Assembly: GCA_023387335.1 (NCBI GenBank)
Contig: JAEWIF010000056.1
Span: forward strand, 62,001 to 126,000
Direction of reading: 5' to 3'
DNA: 64,000 nucleotides
Source: Pseudomonadota bacterium
GTDB taxonomy: Bacteria; Pseudomonadota; Gammaproteobacteria; Burkholderiales; Burkholderiaceae_C
The notes under the pieces were generated by a model that saw only the letters and a list, made by a program, of their open reading frames with translations, was not told the DNA's origin and did not search any database. Position 1 is the first letter of the stretch, and the number at the start of each line of letters is the position of its first letter. This document shows, in pieces, positions 27,501 to 36,261 of the stretch. The position numbers were made by a program, and so were the translations under genes.

Positions 27501-28097
27501 TCAGAGGGAGCCCTTGGTGGAGGGGATGGTGCCGGCCGCGCGCGGGTCCAGCTCGACCGCCGACCGCAACGCGCGGGCGAACGCCTTGAACACCGTTTCG
27601 CACTGGTGGTGGGCGTTCTCGCCGCGCAGGTTGTCGATGTGCAGGGTGACGAACGCGTGGTTGGCGAAGCCCTGGAAGAACTCGTGCGCCAGCTGGCTGT
27701 CGAAGGTGCCGATCATGCCGCTCTTGAACGGCACGTTCATGACGAGGCCGGGCCGGCCGGAGAAGTCGATCACCACGCGCGACAGCGCCTCGTCCAGCGG
27801 GACGTAGGCATGGCCGTAGCGGCGCAGGCCCTTCTTGTCGCCGACGGCCTTGGCCACGGCCTGGCCGAGCGTGATGCCCACGTCCTCGACCGTGTGGTGG
27901 CCGTCGATGTGCAGGTCGCCCTCGGCCTGGATGTCCAGGTCGACCAGGCCGTGCCGGGCGATCTGGTCGAGCATGTGGTCGAAGAAGCCGATGCCGGTGG
28001 AAAGGCGGGCCTGGCCGCTGCCGTCGAGGTTGACGCGCACGGTGATGCGCGTCTCGGCGGTGTTGCGGGTGATCTCGGCGGTACGGGGGGCGGTCAT
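27501..28097 (-). CDS. hisB: Imidazoleglycerol-phosphate dehydratase
   Basis: Dehydrates imidazole glycerol phosphate to imidazole acetol phosphate; a Mn-dependent 24-mer. From the ATG at 28097 it has 198 residues, the monofunctional form without the phosphatase domain fused in E. coli HisB. Histidinol phosphatase must therefore be supplied elsewhere. Metal His clusters are DGHHTVEDVGI, FFDHMLDQIARHG and NAHHQCETVFKAFARAL. The start overlaps hisC by 4 bp. Confidence 0.96.
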   Translation of the reverse strand: MTAPRTAEITRNTAETRITVRVNLDGSGQARLSTGIGFFDHMLDQIARHGLVDLDIQAEGDLHIDGHHTVEDVGITLGQAVAKAVGDKKGLRRYGHAYVPLDEALSRVVIDFSGRPGLVMNVPFKSGMIGTFDSQLAHEFFQGFANHAFVTLHIDNLRGENAHHQCETVFKAFARALRSAVELDPRAAGTIPSTKGSL

Positions 28098-29176
28098 AGG
28101 CTTGCCTGCAGGGCTTGCAGCATCTGCGCGTTCTCGTCGGCGGTTCCGACGGTGAGGCGCAGGCACCGGTCCAGCAGTGGGTGCATTTTAGAAACGTTCT
28201 TGACCAGCACGCCGCGCGCCTTCATGCCCTGGAAGGCAGCGTCGGCGTCGGGCACGCGCACCAGGATCATGTTGGCGTCGCTGCGCCAGGCCTTCACGCC
28301 GGGCATGGCGCCCAGCGCTTCGAGCACGCGGCCGCGCTCGCGGCGCAGTTCGGCGGCCTGCGCGTCGAACACGCCGGCGTGTTCCAGCGCGAACAGCGCC
28401 GCCTCGCAGTTGAGGACGCTGATGTTGTAGGGCGGGCGCACCTTGTCGATCTCGCCGATCAGCGCCGAGCGGCCGATCATGTAGCCGATGCGCACGCCGG
28501 CCAGGCCGAACTTGCTGAGCGTGCGCATCAGCAGCACGTGCTCGTGGCGGGTGATGCGGTCGGCGTAGGTGCGGCTGGCGAACGGCTGGTAGGCCTCGTC
28601 GATGACCACCAGGCCCGGCGCGGCCTCGACGATTCGCTCGATCACAGCGTCGTCCCACAGGTTGGCCGTGGGATTGTTCGGATAGGCCAGGTAGACGATC
28701 GAGGGCTGGTGCTGCTCGATGGCGGCGAGCATGGCGCGCTCGTCAAGCTCGAAGTCGGGCGTGAGGTCCACCGGGATGAACTTCAGGCCCTGCAGCTGCG
28801 CGCTCATGCCATACATCACGAAGCCGGGCACCGGCGCCAGGATGGACGCGCCGGGCACGTCGCAGGCCATGGCCAGCAGCGAGATCAGCTCGTCGGAGCC
28901 GTTGCCCAGCATGAGCGAGAAGCCCTCGGGCATGCCGGCGTGGCGTGCCAGCGCATCACGCAGCGTGGCGACGCGCTCGCCCGGATAGCGGTTCAGCGCC
29001 ACGGTGGCGAGCCGCTCGCCCAGCGCGCGCTGAAGCTCGGGCGGCAGCCGGTGCGGGTTCTCCATCGCATCGAGCTTCACCAGCCCGGCCGAAGGCTGGA
29101 CGGCGTAGGCGTGCATGCCCTGCACGTCGTGGCGGATCAGGCGCGCCAGTTTCGGCGGCAACGTCGTGGCGGTCAT
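28094..29176 (-). CDS. hisC: Histidinol-phosphate aminotransferase
   Basis: A PLP-dependent class I/II aminotransferase that makes L-histidinol phosphate. From the ATG at 29176 it has 360 residues. The family start region LDAMENPHRLPPEL, NGSDELI, VYLAYPNNPTANLWD and VIDEAYQPFA are seen. The PLP lysine lies in RTLSKFGLAGVRIGY. The longer upstream frame is not used because it overlaps hisD coding. The ends overlap hisD and hisB by 4 bp each. Confidence 0.96.
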   Translation of the reverse strand: MTATTLPPKLARLIRHDVQGMHAYAVQPSAGLVKLDAMENPHRLPPELQRALGERLATVALNRYPGERVATLRDALARHAGMPEGFSLMLGNGSDELISLLAMACDVPGASILAPVPGFVMYGMSAQLQGLKFIPVDLTPDFELDERAMLAAIEQHQPSIVYLAYPNNPTANLWDDAVIERIVEAAPGLVVIDEAYQPFASRTYADRITRHEHVLLMRTLSKFGLAGVRIGYMIGRSALIGEIDKVRPPYNISVLNCEAALFALEHAGVFDAQAAELRRERGRVLEALGAMPGVKAWRSDANMILVRVPDADAAFQGMKARGVLVKNVSKMHPLLDRCLRLTVGTADENAQMLQALQASL

Positions 29177-30492
29177 GGCTTGAGCCTCATCTCGGCGGCC
29201 CGGGCGTGCGCCTGCAGGCCTTCGCCGTGCGCCAGCACCGAGGCCACGCGGCCGAGCGACTGCGCGCCGGCTTCGCTGACCTCGATCAGGCTGCTGCGCT
29301 TCTGGAAGTCGTACACGCCCAGCGGGCTGGAGAAGCGCGCGGTGCTGCTGGTGGGCAGCACGTGGTTGGGGCCGGCGCAGTAGTCGCCCAGGCTCTCGCT
29401 GGTGTAGCCGCCCAGGAAGATGGCGCCGGCGTGCCTGAGCAGCGGCTCCCATCGGTGCGGCTCGCTGCTGGCGATCTCCAGGTGCTCGGGCGCGATGCGA
29501 TTGCTGATGTCGCAGGCCTCTTGCATCGAGCGCGTGAGGATCAGCGCTCCGCGGCCGTTGAGCGACTTCGCGATGATGTCCGCGCGCGGCATCTGCGGCA
29601 GCAGGCGATCGATCTCCTGCTGCACGCGATCGAGGTAGGCGGCGTCGGGGCACAGCAGGATGCTCTGCGCCAGTTCATCGTGTTCCGCCTGCGAGAACAG
29701 GTCCATCGCCACCCAGTCGGCCGGCGTGCTGCCGTCGGCCAGCACCAGGATCTCGCTGGGGCCCGCGATCATGTCGATGCCCACCTGGCCGAACACGCGG
29801 CGCTTGGCGCTGGCCACGTAGGCGTTGCCGGGGCCGGTGATCTTGTCCACGCGCGGCACGGTCTTCGTGCCGTACGCCAGCGCGCCCACGGCCTGGGCAC
29901 CGCCGATGGTGAACGCGCGATGCACGCCCGCGACGTGGGCCGCGGCCAGCACCAGCGGGTTCTTCTCGCCGCCCGGCGTGGGCACCACCATGACGATCTC
30001 GCCGACGCCCGCGACGTGCGCGGGAATGGCGTTCATCAGCACCGACGACGGATAGGCGGCCTTGCCGCCGGGGACGTAGATGCCGACGCGGTCCAGCGGC
30101 GTCACCTTCTGGCCGAGCAGCGTGCCATCGGCGTCGCGGTACGACCAGCTCTCGCCGCTGGCGCGCTTTTGCGCCTCGTGGTAGCTGCGCACGCGCGCCG
30201 CGGCCGTTTCCAGCGCGCTGCGCTGGTCGGCGGGGAGGCCTTCGAACGCGGACTTCAGTTCGGCCGGATCGAGCTCGAGCGACGCCATCGAAGACGCCTG
30301 CAGGCGGTCGAAGCGGCGGGTGAACTCCAGCACCGCCTCGTCGCCACGCGTGCGGACGGCCTCGAGGATGTCGGTGACCGCCTGCTCGACCTGCGCGTCG
30401 GTGTCCGCCGACCAGTGCAGCCGGGCCTGGAACGCGGCCTCGAAGCCGGCATCGGCGGTGGACAGGCGAACGGGTCGGGCTTGCGGGGTCAT
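29173..30492 (-). CDS. hisD: Histidinol dehydrogenase
   Basis: A zinc- and NAD-dependent enzyme that carries out the last two oxidations from histidinol to histidine. It has 439 residues from the ATG at 30492. Characteristic blocks are IYVPGGKAAYPSSVLMNAIPA, GPGNAYVASAKRRVFGQVGIDMIAGPSE, QAEHDELAQSIL, NRIAPEHLEI and GPNHVLPT. The start abuts the hisG stop with a one-base overlap, and the end overlaps hisC by 4 bp, so translation is likely coupled through the operon. Confidence 0.97.
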   Translation of the reverse strand: MTPQARPVRLSTADAGFEAAFQARLHWSADTDAQVEQAVTDILEAVRTRGDEAVLEFTRRFDRLQASSMASLELDPAELKSAFEGLPADQRSALETAAARVRSYHEAQKRASGESWSYRDADGTLLGQKVTPLDRVGIYVPGGKAAYPSSVLMNAIPAHVAGVGEIVMVVPTPGGEKNPLVLAAAHVAGVHRAFTIGGAQAVGALAYGTKTVPRVDKITGPGNAYVASAKRRVFGQVGIDMIAGPSEILVLADGSTPADWVAMDLFSQAEHDELAQSILLCPDAAYLDRVQQEIDRLLPQMPRADIIAKSLNGRGALILTRSMQEACDISNRIAPEHLEIASSEPHRWEPLLRHAGAIFLGGYTSESLGDYCAGPNHVLPTSSTARFSSPLGVYDFQKRSSLIEVSEAGAQSLGRVASVLAHGEGLQAHARAAEMRLKP

Positions 30493-31142
30493 CACGAGGG
30501 TCGGGCGGCGGTGGCGCGGGAAAAGGTGTCGATCAACTGGCGGATCGGAGCCTGCTTGAGCTTGAGCGCGGCCTGGTTGACCACCAGGCGCGAGCTGATG
30601 TCCATGATGCGTTCGACTTCGACCAGCTGGTTCGCCTTGAGCGTGTTGCCGGTGGAGACCAGGTCGACGATGGCATCGGCCAGGCCGGTGAGCGGCGCGA
30701 GTTCCATGCTGCCGTACAGCTTGATCAGGTCGACGTGCACGCCCTTGGCGGCGAAGAAGTCGCGCGCGATGGACACGTACTTGGTGGCCACGCGCAGGCG
30801 CGAGCCCTGGCGCACGGCGTTGGCGTAGTCGAAATCGGAGCGCACGGCCACGCTGACGCGGCAGCGCGCGATGTCCAGGTCCAGCGGCTGGTACAGGCCC
30901 TGGCTGCCGTGCTCGATCAGCGTGTCCAGGCCGGTGACGCCGAGGTCGGCGCCGCCGTACTGCACATAGGTCGGCACGTCGGTCGCGCGCACCAGCACCA
31001 CGCGCAGTTCGGGACGGTTGGTGGGCAGGATCAGCTTGCGCGACTTCTCCGGGTCTTCCAGCACCTGGATGCCCGCGGACTGCAGCAGCGGCATCGTCTC
31101 GTCGAAGATGCGGCCCTTGGAAAGCGCCAGGGTGACGGTCAT
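30492..31142 (-). CDS. hisG: ATP phosphoribosyltransferase, short form (HisG-S)
   Basis: Commits ATP and PRPP to histidine synthesis. At 216 residues this is the short catalytic form. It lacks the roughly 80-residue C-terminal regulatory domain of E. coli HisG, and short forms need the HisZ regulatory subunit. No hisZ is present in this window. Seen are the start MTVTLALSKGRIFDET, VRATDVPTYVQYGGADLGVTG and IVDLVSTGNTLKAN, the PRPP loop. It overlaps murA by 4 bp upstream and hisD by one base downstream. Confidence 0.96.
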   Translation of the reverse strand: MTVTLALSKGRIFDETMPLLQSAGIQVLEDPEKSRKLILPTNRPELRVVLVRATDVPTYVQYGGADLGVTGLDTLIEHGSQGLYQPLDLDIARCRVSVAVRSDFDYANAVRQGSRLRVATKYVSIARDFFAAKGVHVDLIKLYGSMELAPLTGLADAIVDLVSTGNTLKANQLVEVERIMDISSRLVVNQAALKLKQAPIRQLIDTFSRATAARPS

Positions 31143-32407
31143 GCACTGACCCTTTCGATCTCGGCGCCCAGGCCGCGCAGCTTGGCTTCCATCCGGTCGT
31201 AGCCCCGGTCCAGGTGGTAGATGCGGTCCACCATCGTCTCGCCCTCGGCCACCAGGCCGGCGATGACCAGGCTGGCGGAAGCGCGCAGGTCGGTGGCCAT
31301 CACGGTGGCGCCCGACAGGCGCGGCACGCCTTCGAGCACGGCGACCTTGCCGTCCACCTGGATCTTCGCGCCCAGGCGCACCAGTTCGTTCACGTGCATG
31401 AAGCGATTCTCGAAGATGGTTTCGGTGACGTGCGAGGCGCCCTCGGCGATGGCGTTCAGCGCCATGAACTGGGCCTGCATGTCGGTGGGAAACCCGGGGT
31501 ACTCGGTGGTGCGGAAGCTCTGGGCCTTCAGCCGGCCCTGCGAGCGGATGCGGATGCCGTCTTCCAGCGCCGTGATCTCGGCGCCGGCCTGGCGCAGCTT
31601 CTCGATCACCGCTTCCAGGTGGTCGGCGCGGCCGTGGCGCAGCACGGCTTCGCCGCCCGTGGCCGCCACCGCGCACAGGAAGGTGCCGGCCTCGATGCGG
31701 TCGGCCACCACCGGGTGGGTGCAGCCCGAGAGGCGCTTCACGCCCTCGATGCGGATGCGGCGGGTGCCGTGGCCCTCGATCTTCGCGCCCATGCGGATCA
31801 GCATCTCGGCCAGGTCGGAGATCTCCGGTTCCTGGGCGGCGTTCTCCAGCACGGTCTCGCCTTCGGCGAGCGCCGCGGCCATCATGAAGTTCTCGGTGCC
31901 GGTGACGGTCACCATGTCGGTGGTGATGCTCGCGCCGCGCAGCCGATCGCTGCCCTTGGGCAGCCTGGCGATCATGTAGCCGTGCTCCACCAGGATCTCG
32001 GCGCCCATCTGCTGCAGGCCCTTGATGTGCTGGTCGACCGGCCGCGAGCCGATGGCGCAGCCGCCCGGCAGCGACACGGTGGCTTCGCCGAAGCGCGCCA
32101 GCAGCGGGCCCAATGCCAGCACCGAGGCGCGCATGGTCTTCACCAGTTCGTAGGGCGCTTCCGGCGAGCTGAGCTTGCCGGCGTCGATTCGCGCGTTGCC
32201 TTCCTCGTCCTGCTCGGCGGTGACGCCCATGTTGCGCACCAGCTTGAGCATGGTGGCCACGTCCTGCAGGCGCGGCACGTTGCGCAGCTGCACGGCTTCA
32301 TCGGTCAGCAGCGCGGCGCACAGCTGCGGCAGCGCGGCGTTCTTGGCGCCGGAAATGCGGACCTCGCCGTGGAGCGGCCGGCCCCCGCGGATCAATAGCT
32401 TGTCCAT
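31139..32407 (-). CDS. murA: UDP-N-acetylglucosamine 1-carboxyvinyltransferase
   Basis: Transfers enolpyruvate from PEP to UDP-GlcNAc, the first committed step of peptidoglycan synthesis and the fosfomycin target. The 422-residue protein has Lys22-Asn23 (ISGAKNAALP) and the reactive Cys117 in PGGCAIGSRP, so the enzyme is of the fosfomycin-sensitive Cys type. It lies between ibaG (6 bp upstream) and hisG (4-bp overlap). This links cell-wall precursor supply to the same transcript as the mla and his genes. Confidence 0.97.
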   Translation of the reverse strand: MDKLLIRGGRPLHGEVRISGAKNAALPQLCAALLTDEAVQLRNVPRLQDVATMLKLVRNMGVTAEQDEEGNARIDAGKLSSPEAPYELVKTMRASVLALGPLLARFGEATVSLPGGCAIGSRPVDQHIKGLQQMGAEILVEHGYMIARLPKGSDRLRGASITTDMVTVTGTENFMMAAALAEGETVLENAAQEPEISDLAEMLIRMGAKIEGHGTRRIRIEGVKRLSGCTHPVVADRIEAGTFLCAVAATGGEAVLRHGRADHLEAVIEKLRQAGAEITALEDGIRIRSQGRLKAQSFRTTEYPGFPTDMQAQFMALNAIAEGASHVTETIFENRFMHVNELVRLGAKIQVDGKVAVLEGVPRLSGATVMATDLRASASLVIAGLVAEGETMVDRIYHLDRGYDRMEAKLRGLGAEIERVSA

Positions 32408-32413
32408 CTCGGA

Positions 32414-32659
32414 TCAGGAATGTCGGGTGGACGCCCACTCGGCGGGCGTGAAGGTCTTCATCGACAGAGCGTGGACCTCGTCCGTGTGCATTCTCGCACC
32501 CAGGGTGGCGTACACCCGCTGGTGCCGCTGGATGGGACGCTTGCCCTCGAACTCCGGCGAGACGATCACCGCCGACCAGTGGCGGCCGTCGCCTTCGACC
32601 TCGAGGTGCTCGCAGGCGAGGCCCGCGGCGATGATGGAGCGCAGTTCTTCGGCGGTCAT
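32414..32659 (-). CDS. ibaG: BolA-family protein IbaG
   Basis: An 81-residue BolA/YrbA-type protein; IbaG partners with monothiol glutaredoxin and iron-sulfur metabolism in E. coli. The class II KH-like fold is suggested by CEHLEVEGDGRHWSAVIVSPEFEGKRPIQRHQRVYATLGARM and the HALSMKTFTPAEW C-terminus with its conserved His. It occupies the same murA-adjacent position as in E. coli (mla-ibaG-murA). Confidence 0.92.
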   Translation of the reverse strand: MTAEELRSIIAAGLACEHLEVEGDGRHWSAVIVSPEFEGKRPIQRHQRVYATLGARMHTDEVHALSMKTFTPAEWASTRHS

Positions 32660-32660
32660 G

Positions 32661-33416
32661 TCAGCCCCTGATCTTGTAGCCGATGCGGAGCAGGTGCACG
32701 GCGATGGCGCTGACCACGAGCATGGCCGAACCGACGATCCCCAGGCTCAGCCACGGCGAGACGTCGCTCACGCCGAAGAAGCCGTAGCGGAAGCCGTCGA
32801 TCATGTAGAAGAAGGGATTGAGGTGGCTCACGCGTTGCCAGAACTCGGGCAGCGAATGGATGGAATAGAACACGCCGGACAGGAACGTCATCGGCATGAT
32901 CACGAAGTTCTGGAAGGCCGCCATCTGGTCGAACTTCTCGGCCCACAGGCCGGCGATCAGGCCCAGCGCGCCCAGCATACCGGCGCCCAGCAACGCAAAC
33001 ACCAGGATCCACAGCGGCGCCACGAAATCCGGGCGAGCGAAGATGGCGGTCACCAGCAGGACGCCCGTGCCGACGGCCAGCCCGCGCGCGATGGACGAGC
33101 CCACGTACGCCAGGAACCAGCTCCAGTGCGACAGCGGCGTGAGCAGCACGAACACCAGGTTGCCCATGATCTTGCTCTGGATCAGGGACGAGGAGCTGTT
33201 GGCGAACGAGTTCTGCAGCACGCTCATCATCACCAGGCCCGGAACCAGGAAGGCGGTGTAGCTGATGCTGCCGTACACCTTGACGTGAGACTCCAGCACG
33301 TGGCCGAAGATCAGCAGGTACAGCATCGCCGTGAGCACCGGCGCGGCCACGGTCTGGAAGCTCACCTTCCAGAACCGCAGGACTTCCTTGTAAAGCAGCG
33401 TCTGCCAGCCCGCCAT
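32661..33416 (-). CDS. ABC-2 type transporter permease
   Basis: A 251-residue inner-membrane permease with about six hydrophobic helices and the ABC-2 family layout, including the conserved FLSGVFYSIHSLPEFWQRVSHLNPFFYMIDGFRY block near the C-terminus. It most resembles the YadH-type permeases that pair with YadG-type ATPases. The substrate is unknown. The ATG at 33416 shares one base with the stop of the ATPase gene upstream, and ibaG follows almost at once. The longer upstream frame overlaps the ATPase gene and was rejected. Confidence 0.88.
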   Translation of the reverse strand: MAGWQTLLYKEVLRFWKVSFQTVAAPVLTAMLYLLIFGHVLESHVKVYGSISYTAFLVPGLVMMSVLQNSFANSSSSLIQSKIMGNLVFVLLTPLSHWSWFLAYVGSSIARGLAVGTGVLLVTAIFARPDFVAPLWILVFALLGAGMLGALGLIAGLWAEKFDQMAAFQNFVIMPMTFLSGVFYSIHSLPEFWQRVSHLNPFFYMIDGFRYGFFGVSDVSPWLSLGIVGSAMLVVSAIAVHLLRIGYKIRG

Positions 33417-34342
33417 CACGCCGCCACCTTCTGCTGCTGGTACCCGGCCGACATGACGTCGAGGAACACGTCCTCCAGGTCGGCCTTGCGGATCTCCACG
33501 TCCTCCACGCGCAGCCCCGCGCGGCGGATGGCGGCGAGGTAGTCCTCGATCTCGTGCGCGTCGTGCGCCGGAAGCTGCACGATGCGGCCGGTGACGCGCG
33601 CCTTGTGCGCGAACTCGGGCGGCAGCTGGCTGTCCATCTTGAAGCGCAGCACGTTGCTGGACGCGGCCTTCAGCAGCTCGCTGGTGCGCTCCAGCGCCAC
33701 CACCCGCCCGGTCTTGAGCATGGCGATGCGGTTGCACAGCGCCTCGGCTTCTTCCAGGTAGTGGGTGGTCAGCAGCACGGTGTGGCCCTGCCGGTTCAGG
33801 CGGGCGATGAACTGCCACAGCGTCTGGCGCAGTTCGACGTCGACGCCGGCGGTGGGCTCGTCCAGCACGATCACCGGCGGCTTGTGCACCAGCGCCTGGG
33901 CCACCAGCACGCGGCGCTTCATGCCGCCGGACAGCTGGCGCATGTTGGAATTCGCCTTGTCGGCCAGGCCCAGGCTTTCCAGCAATTCGCCGATCCAGGC
34001 CTCGTTGTTCTTCACGCCGAAGTAGCCGGACTGGATGCGCAGCGCCTCGCGCACGGTGAAGAACGGGTCGAACACCAGCTCCTGCGGCACCACGCCGAGC
34101 TGGCGGCGCGCCGCGGCGTAGTCGGACACCACGTCGTGGCCGCGCACGGCCACGCGGCCGGCGGTGGCGCGCGAGAGGCCGGCCAGGATGCTGATGAGAG
34201 TGGTCTTGCCGGCGCCGTTCGGGCCTAGCAGCCCGAAGAACTCACCTTCCTCGATGTCGAAGGAGACACCATCCAGGGCGGTGAGCTTGCCGCGCGCCGA
34301 AGCGAAGGTCTTGGAGACGGACTGGAACGAGATCGCGGGCAT
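33416..34342 (-). CDS. ABC transporter ATP-binding protein (YadG-like)
   Basis: A 308-residue nucleotide-binding subunit with Walker A GPNGAGKTTL, the signature LSGGMKRRVLVAQ, Walker B VIVLDEPTAGVD and the H-loop LLTTHYLEEAE. A C-terminal extension of about 80 residues after the core matches drug or antibiotic exporter ATPases of the DrrA/YadG group. It forms an exporter with the permease encoded directly downstream. It lies between mlaB and ibaG, a location conserved in betaproteobacterial mla-murA clusters, so an envelope-related export role is plausible (inference). Confidence 0.92.
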   Translation of the reverse strand: MPAISFQSVSKTFASARGKLTALDGVSFDIEEGEFFGLLGPNGAGKTTLISILAGLSRATAGRVAVRGHDVVSDYAAARRQLGVVPQELVFDPFFTVREALRIQSGYFGVKNNEAWIGELLESLGLADKANSNMRQLSGGMKRRVLVAQALVHKPPVIVLDEPTAGVDVELRQTLWQFIARLNRQGHTVLLTTHYLEEAEALCNRIAMLKTGRVVALERTSELLKAASSNVLRFKMDSQLPPEFAHKARVTGRIVQLPAHDAHEIEDYLAAIRRAGLRVEDVEIRKADLEDVFLDVMSAGYQQQKVAA

Positions 34343-34405
34343 GGAAGCCCACGATTTTAGGCGGTGGCCCTCGAGGGCGCCGCCGGGGCGGGAGAAAGCC
34401 CTGCG

Positions 34406-34690
34406 CTAGGCCTGCTGCGCCTGCGCGGGCGCGAGCAGTTCGCCGACGCCGTAGACGCTGGCCAGTTCACGAAGCCGCGCCGGCATGCGGGCGACCGCGA
34501 AGGTCTTGCCCAGCGAAAGCGCCTCGCGGCGGCAGTCCAGCAGCACGGCGAGGGCCGAGGAGTCGAATTCCTGCAGCGCGCCGGCGTCGGCCACGACCTG
34601 CGCCGGCGGGTCGGAACGCAGCGCCTGCGCCAGCATGCGTGCGCAGGCCGGCGCGTCGGCGTGGGTCAGGCGCTCGGGCAGGACCAGCAT
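34406..34690 (-). CDS. mlaB: STAS-domain protein MlaB
   Basis: Cytoplasmic STAS subunit that supports activity and assembly of the MlaFEDB phospholipid transporter. The 94-residue protein consists only of a STAS domain: VLPERLTHADAPACARMLAQAL, then VVADAGALQEFDSSALAVLLDCRREAL with the conserved Asp-Ser pair. The ATG at 34690 overlaps the last base of mlaC. The 63 bp to the ABC ATPase gene hold no recognisable feature. Confidence 0.88.
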   Translation of the reverse strand: MLVLPERLTHADAPACARMLAQALRSDPPAQVVADAGALQEFDSSALAVLLDCRREALSLGKTFAVARMPARLRELASVYGVGELLAPAQAQQA

Positions 34691-35337
34691 CAGCCCTTGC
34701 GCGAGGCGTTGGCCTTGTTGCGCTCGGCGAGGGAAGCGATCAGGCCGTCCACGCCCTTGGCGTTGATCTCGTGCGCGAACTGGCTGCGGTAGGTCTCGAC
34801 CAGCCACACGCCCAGCACGTTCAGGTTGTAGATCTTCCAGCCCGCGCCCTGGCCCGGGGTCTTCTCCAGCCGGTAATCGAGCTGGATCGGGTCGCCGCGG
34901 CCGCGGATCTCGGTGCGCACGACCAGTTCCTTGTCGTCCGGCGAAGCGCGCAGCGGCTTGACCGAGATGACCTGGTCGTCCACCTGCGACAGCGCGCCGG
35001 AATAGGTGCGCACCAGCAGCGTCTTGAACTCCTCCTGCAGGCGCTTCTGCTGCTCCGGCGTGGCCTGGCGCCAGGCCGGGCCGACCGAGGCCGCCGTCAT
35101 GCGCTGGAAGTTCACGTTCGGCATGATCTTGCTGTCCACCAGCGCCATGATCTTGCTGATGTCGCCGGACTGGATGGACTTGTCGGCCTTGATGGCGCCC
35201 AGCGTCTCGTCGGACAGGCGCTTGATCATGGCGTCGGGTGCCTCATCGGCGGCCAGGGCCGCCTGAGGAGCTACGGCCGCCAGCGCGCCCAGCGCGAGGA
35301 ATGCAGCCGCCAGGCGGCCGAAAAAGCGTCGTTGCAT
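34690..35337 (-). CDS. mlaC: Periplasmic phospholipid-binding protein MlaC
   Basis: Shuttles phospholipid between the MlaA complex in the outer membrane and MlaFEDB in the inner membrane. From the ATG at 35337 the protein has 215 residues with a Sec signal peptide (RRFFGRLAAAFLALGALAAVAPQAALAADE). The Tol-Ttg2-type body includes KIMALVDSKIMPNVNFQRMT, RLQEEFKTLLVRTYSGAL and YNLNVLGVWLVETYRSQFA. A GTG two codons upstream is an alternative start. Confidence 0.93.
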   Translation of the reverse strand: MQRRFFGRLAAAFLALGALAAVAPQAALAADEAPDAMIKRLSDETLGAIKADKSIQSGDISKIMALVDSKIMPNVNFQRMTAASVGPAWRQATPEQQKRLQEEFKTLLVRTYSGALSQVDDQVISVKPLRASPDDKELVVRTEIRGRGDPIQLDYRLEKTPGQGAGWKIYNLNVLGVWLVETYRSQFAHEINAKGVDGLIASLAERNKANASRKG

Positions 35338-35445
35338 CGTCACTGACCTTTCTTTCTCAGCGGGTCGCACCCGCAATGTTCTTTTGGAACCCCAGGCTGC
35401 GGTCGGGTTCCGGGACCCGGCCGCCGCTTGCAACAGGGTGCAACT

Positions 35446-36261
35446 CTAGCGGCTGGGCGCCGAAGCGGGCGCGGCCGGGGTCGCTGGCGCCCCGGGCGCC
35501 TGGTTGGGCTCGCTTTCCAGCTCAGGCTCCTGGCCGTCGTTGTCGCTGGCCTTGTCCTTGCCGATGCGCACCGGGCCGATCTCGGCGCGGCGGCGCTGCA
35601 GGTAGGAATCGCGCAGGAAGCTGTAGCGGTCCAGGGCCGCGCCTTCCAGCACGTCGCTCGCGCGCAGCAGGTTGGAGCGCACGTCGACCACGCGCAGGAC
35701 GTAGAGCCCGTCGCGCGTCACTTCGGGTTTGATGTAGGTCAGCGGATCGCCCTGCCAGTCGACCGGCAGCGCCGCGGTGTCGCGCAACGTCGAGGGCCCG
35801 AGCAGCGGCAGCACGATGTAGGGGCCGGCGGGCACGCCCCAGTGCCCCAGGGTCTGGCCGAAGTCCTCGCGGTGCCGCTCGATGTTCATCTCGCTGGCGA
35901 TGTCCAGCACGCCGGCGAAGCCGAACACGGTGTTGAACGAGAACCGCATCCAGTTCTCGGCGGCGTCGCCCAGTTTCAGCTGCAGCGCGGCGTTCACCGC
36001 GGACCAGGCGTCGCCCAGGTTGCTGAAGAAGTTCGACACGCCGGTGCGCACCAGCGGCGGCACCTTCTCGCGATAGAACGTGGCGCTGGGCTTGAGGACC
36101 ACCGCGTCGATGTTCTCGTTGAAGTCCGACACCCCGCGGTTGAAAGGCTCGAAGGGGTCGTGCGGATTGACGTTCGGGCCGCTCGCGCAGCCGGCCAGCG
36201 GCAGGAGCGCCGCCAAGAGCATCGTCCGCCCCCAACGGCGGACAGCATTTCCCTGATTCAT
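35446..36261 (-). CDS. mlaA: Outer-membrane lipoprotein MlaA (VacJ)
   Basis: Outer-membrane component that removes mislocalised phospholipid from the outer leaflet. The 271-residue protein has a lipobox LPLAGC (Cys25), then NPHDPFEPFNRGVSDFNENID and RTGVSNFFSNLGDAWSAVN, and the conserved GPYIVLPLLGPSTLRD. A long acidic and Pro/Ala-rich tail of about 45 residues is more than most homologues have. Its start overlaps mlaD by 4 bp. In E. coli mlaA is unlinked to the rest of mla, so this linkage is informative. The 108-bp gap to mlaC is the longest inside the mla block. Confidence 0.95.
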   Translation of the reverse strand: MNQGNAVRRWGRTMLLAALLPLAGCASGPNVNPHDPFEPFNRGVSDFNENIDAVVLKPSATFYREKVPPLVRTGVSNFFSNLGDAWSAVNAALQLKLGDAAENWMRFSFNTVFGFAGVLDIASEMNIERHREDFGQTLGHWGVPAGPYIVLPLLGPSTLRDTAALPVDWQGDPLTYIKPEVTRDGLYVLRVVDVRSNLLRASDVLEGAALDRYSFLRDSYLQRRRAEIGPVRIGKDKASDNDGQEPELESEPNQAPGAPATPAAPASAPSR

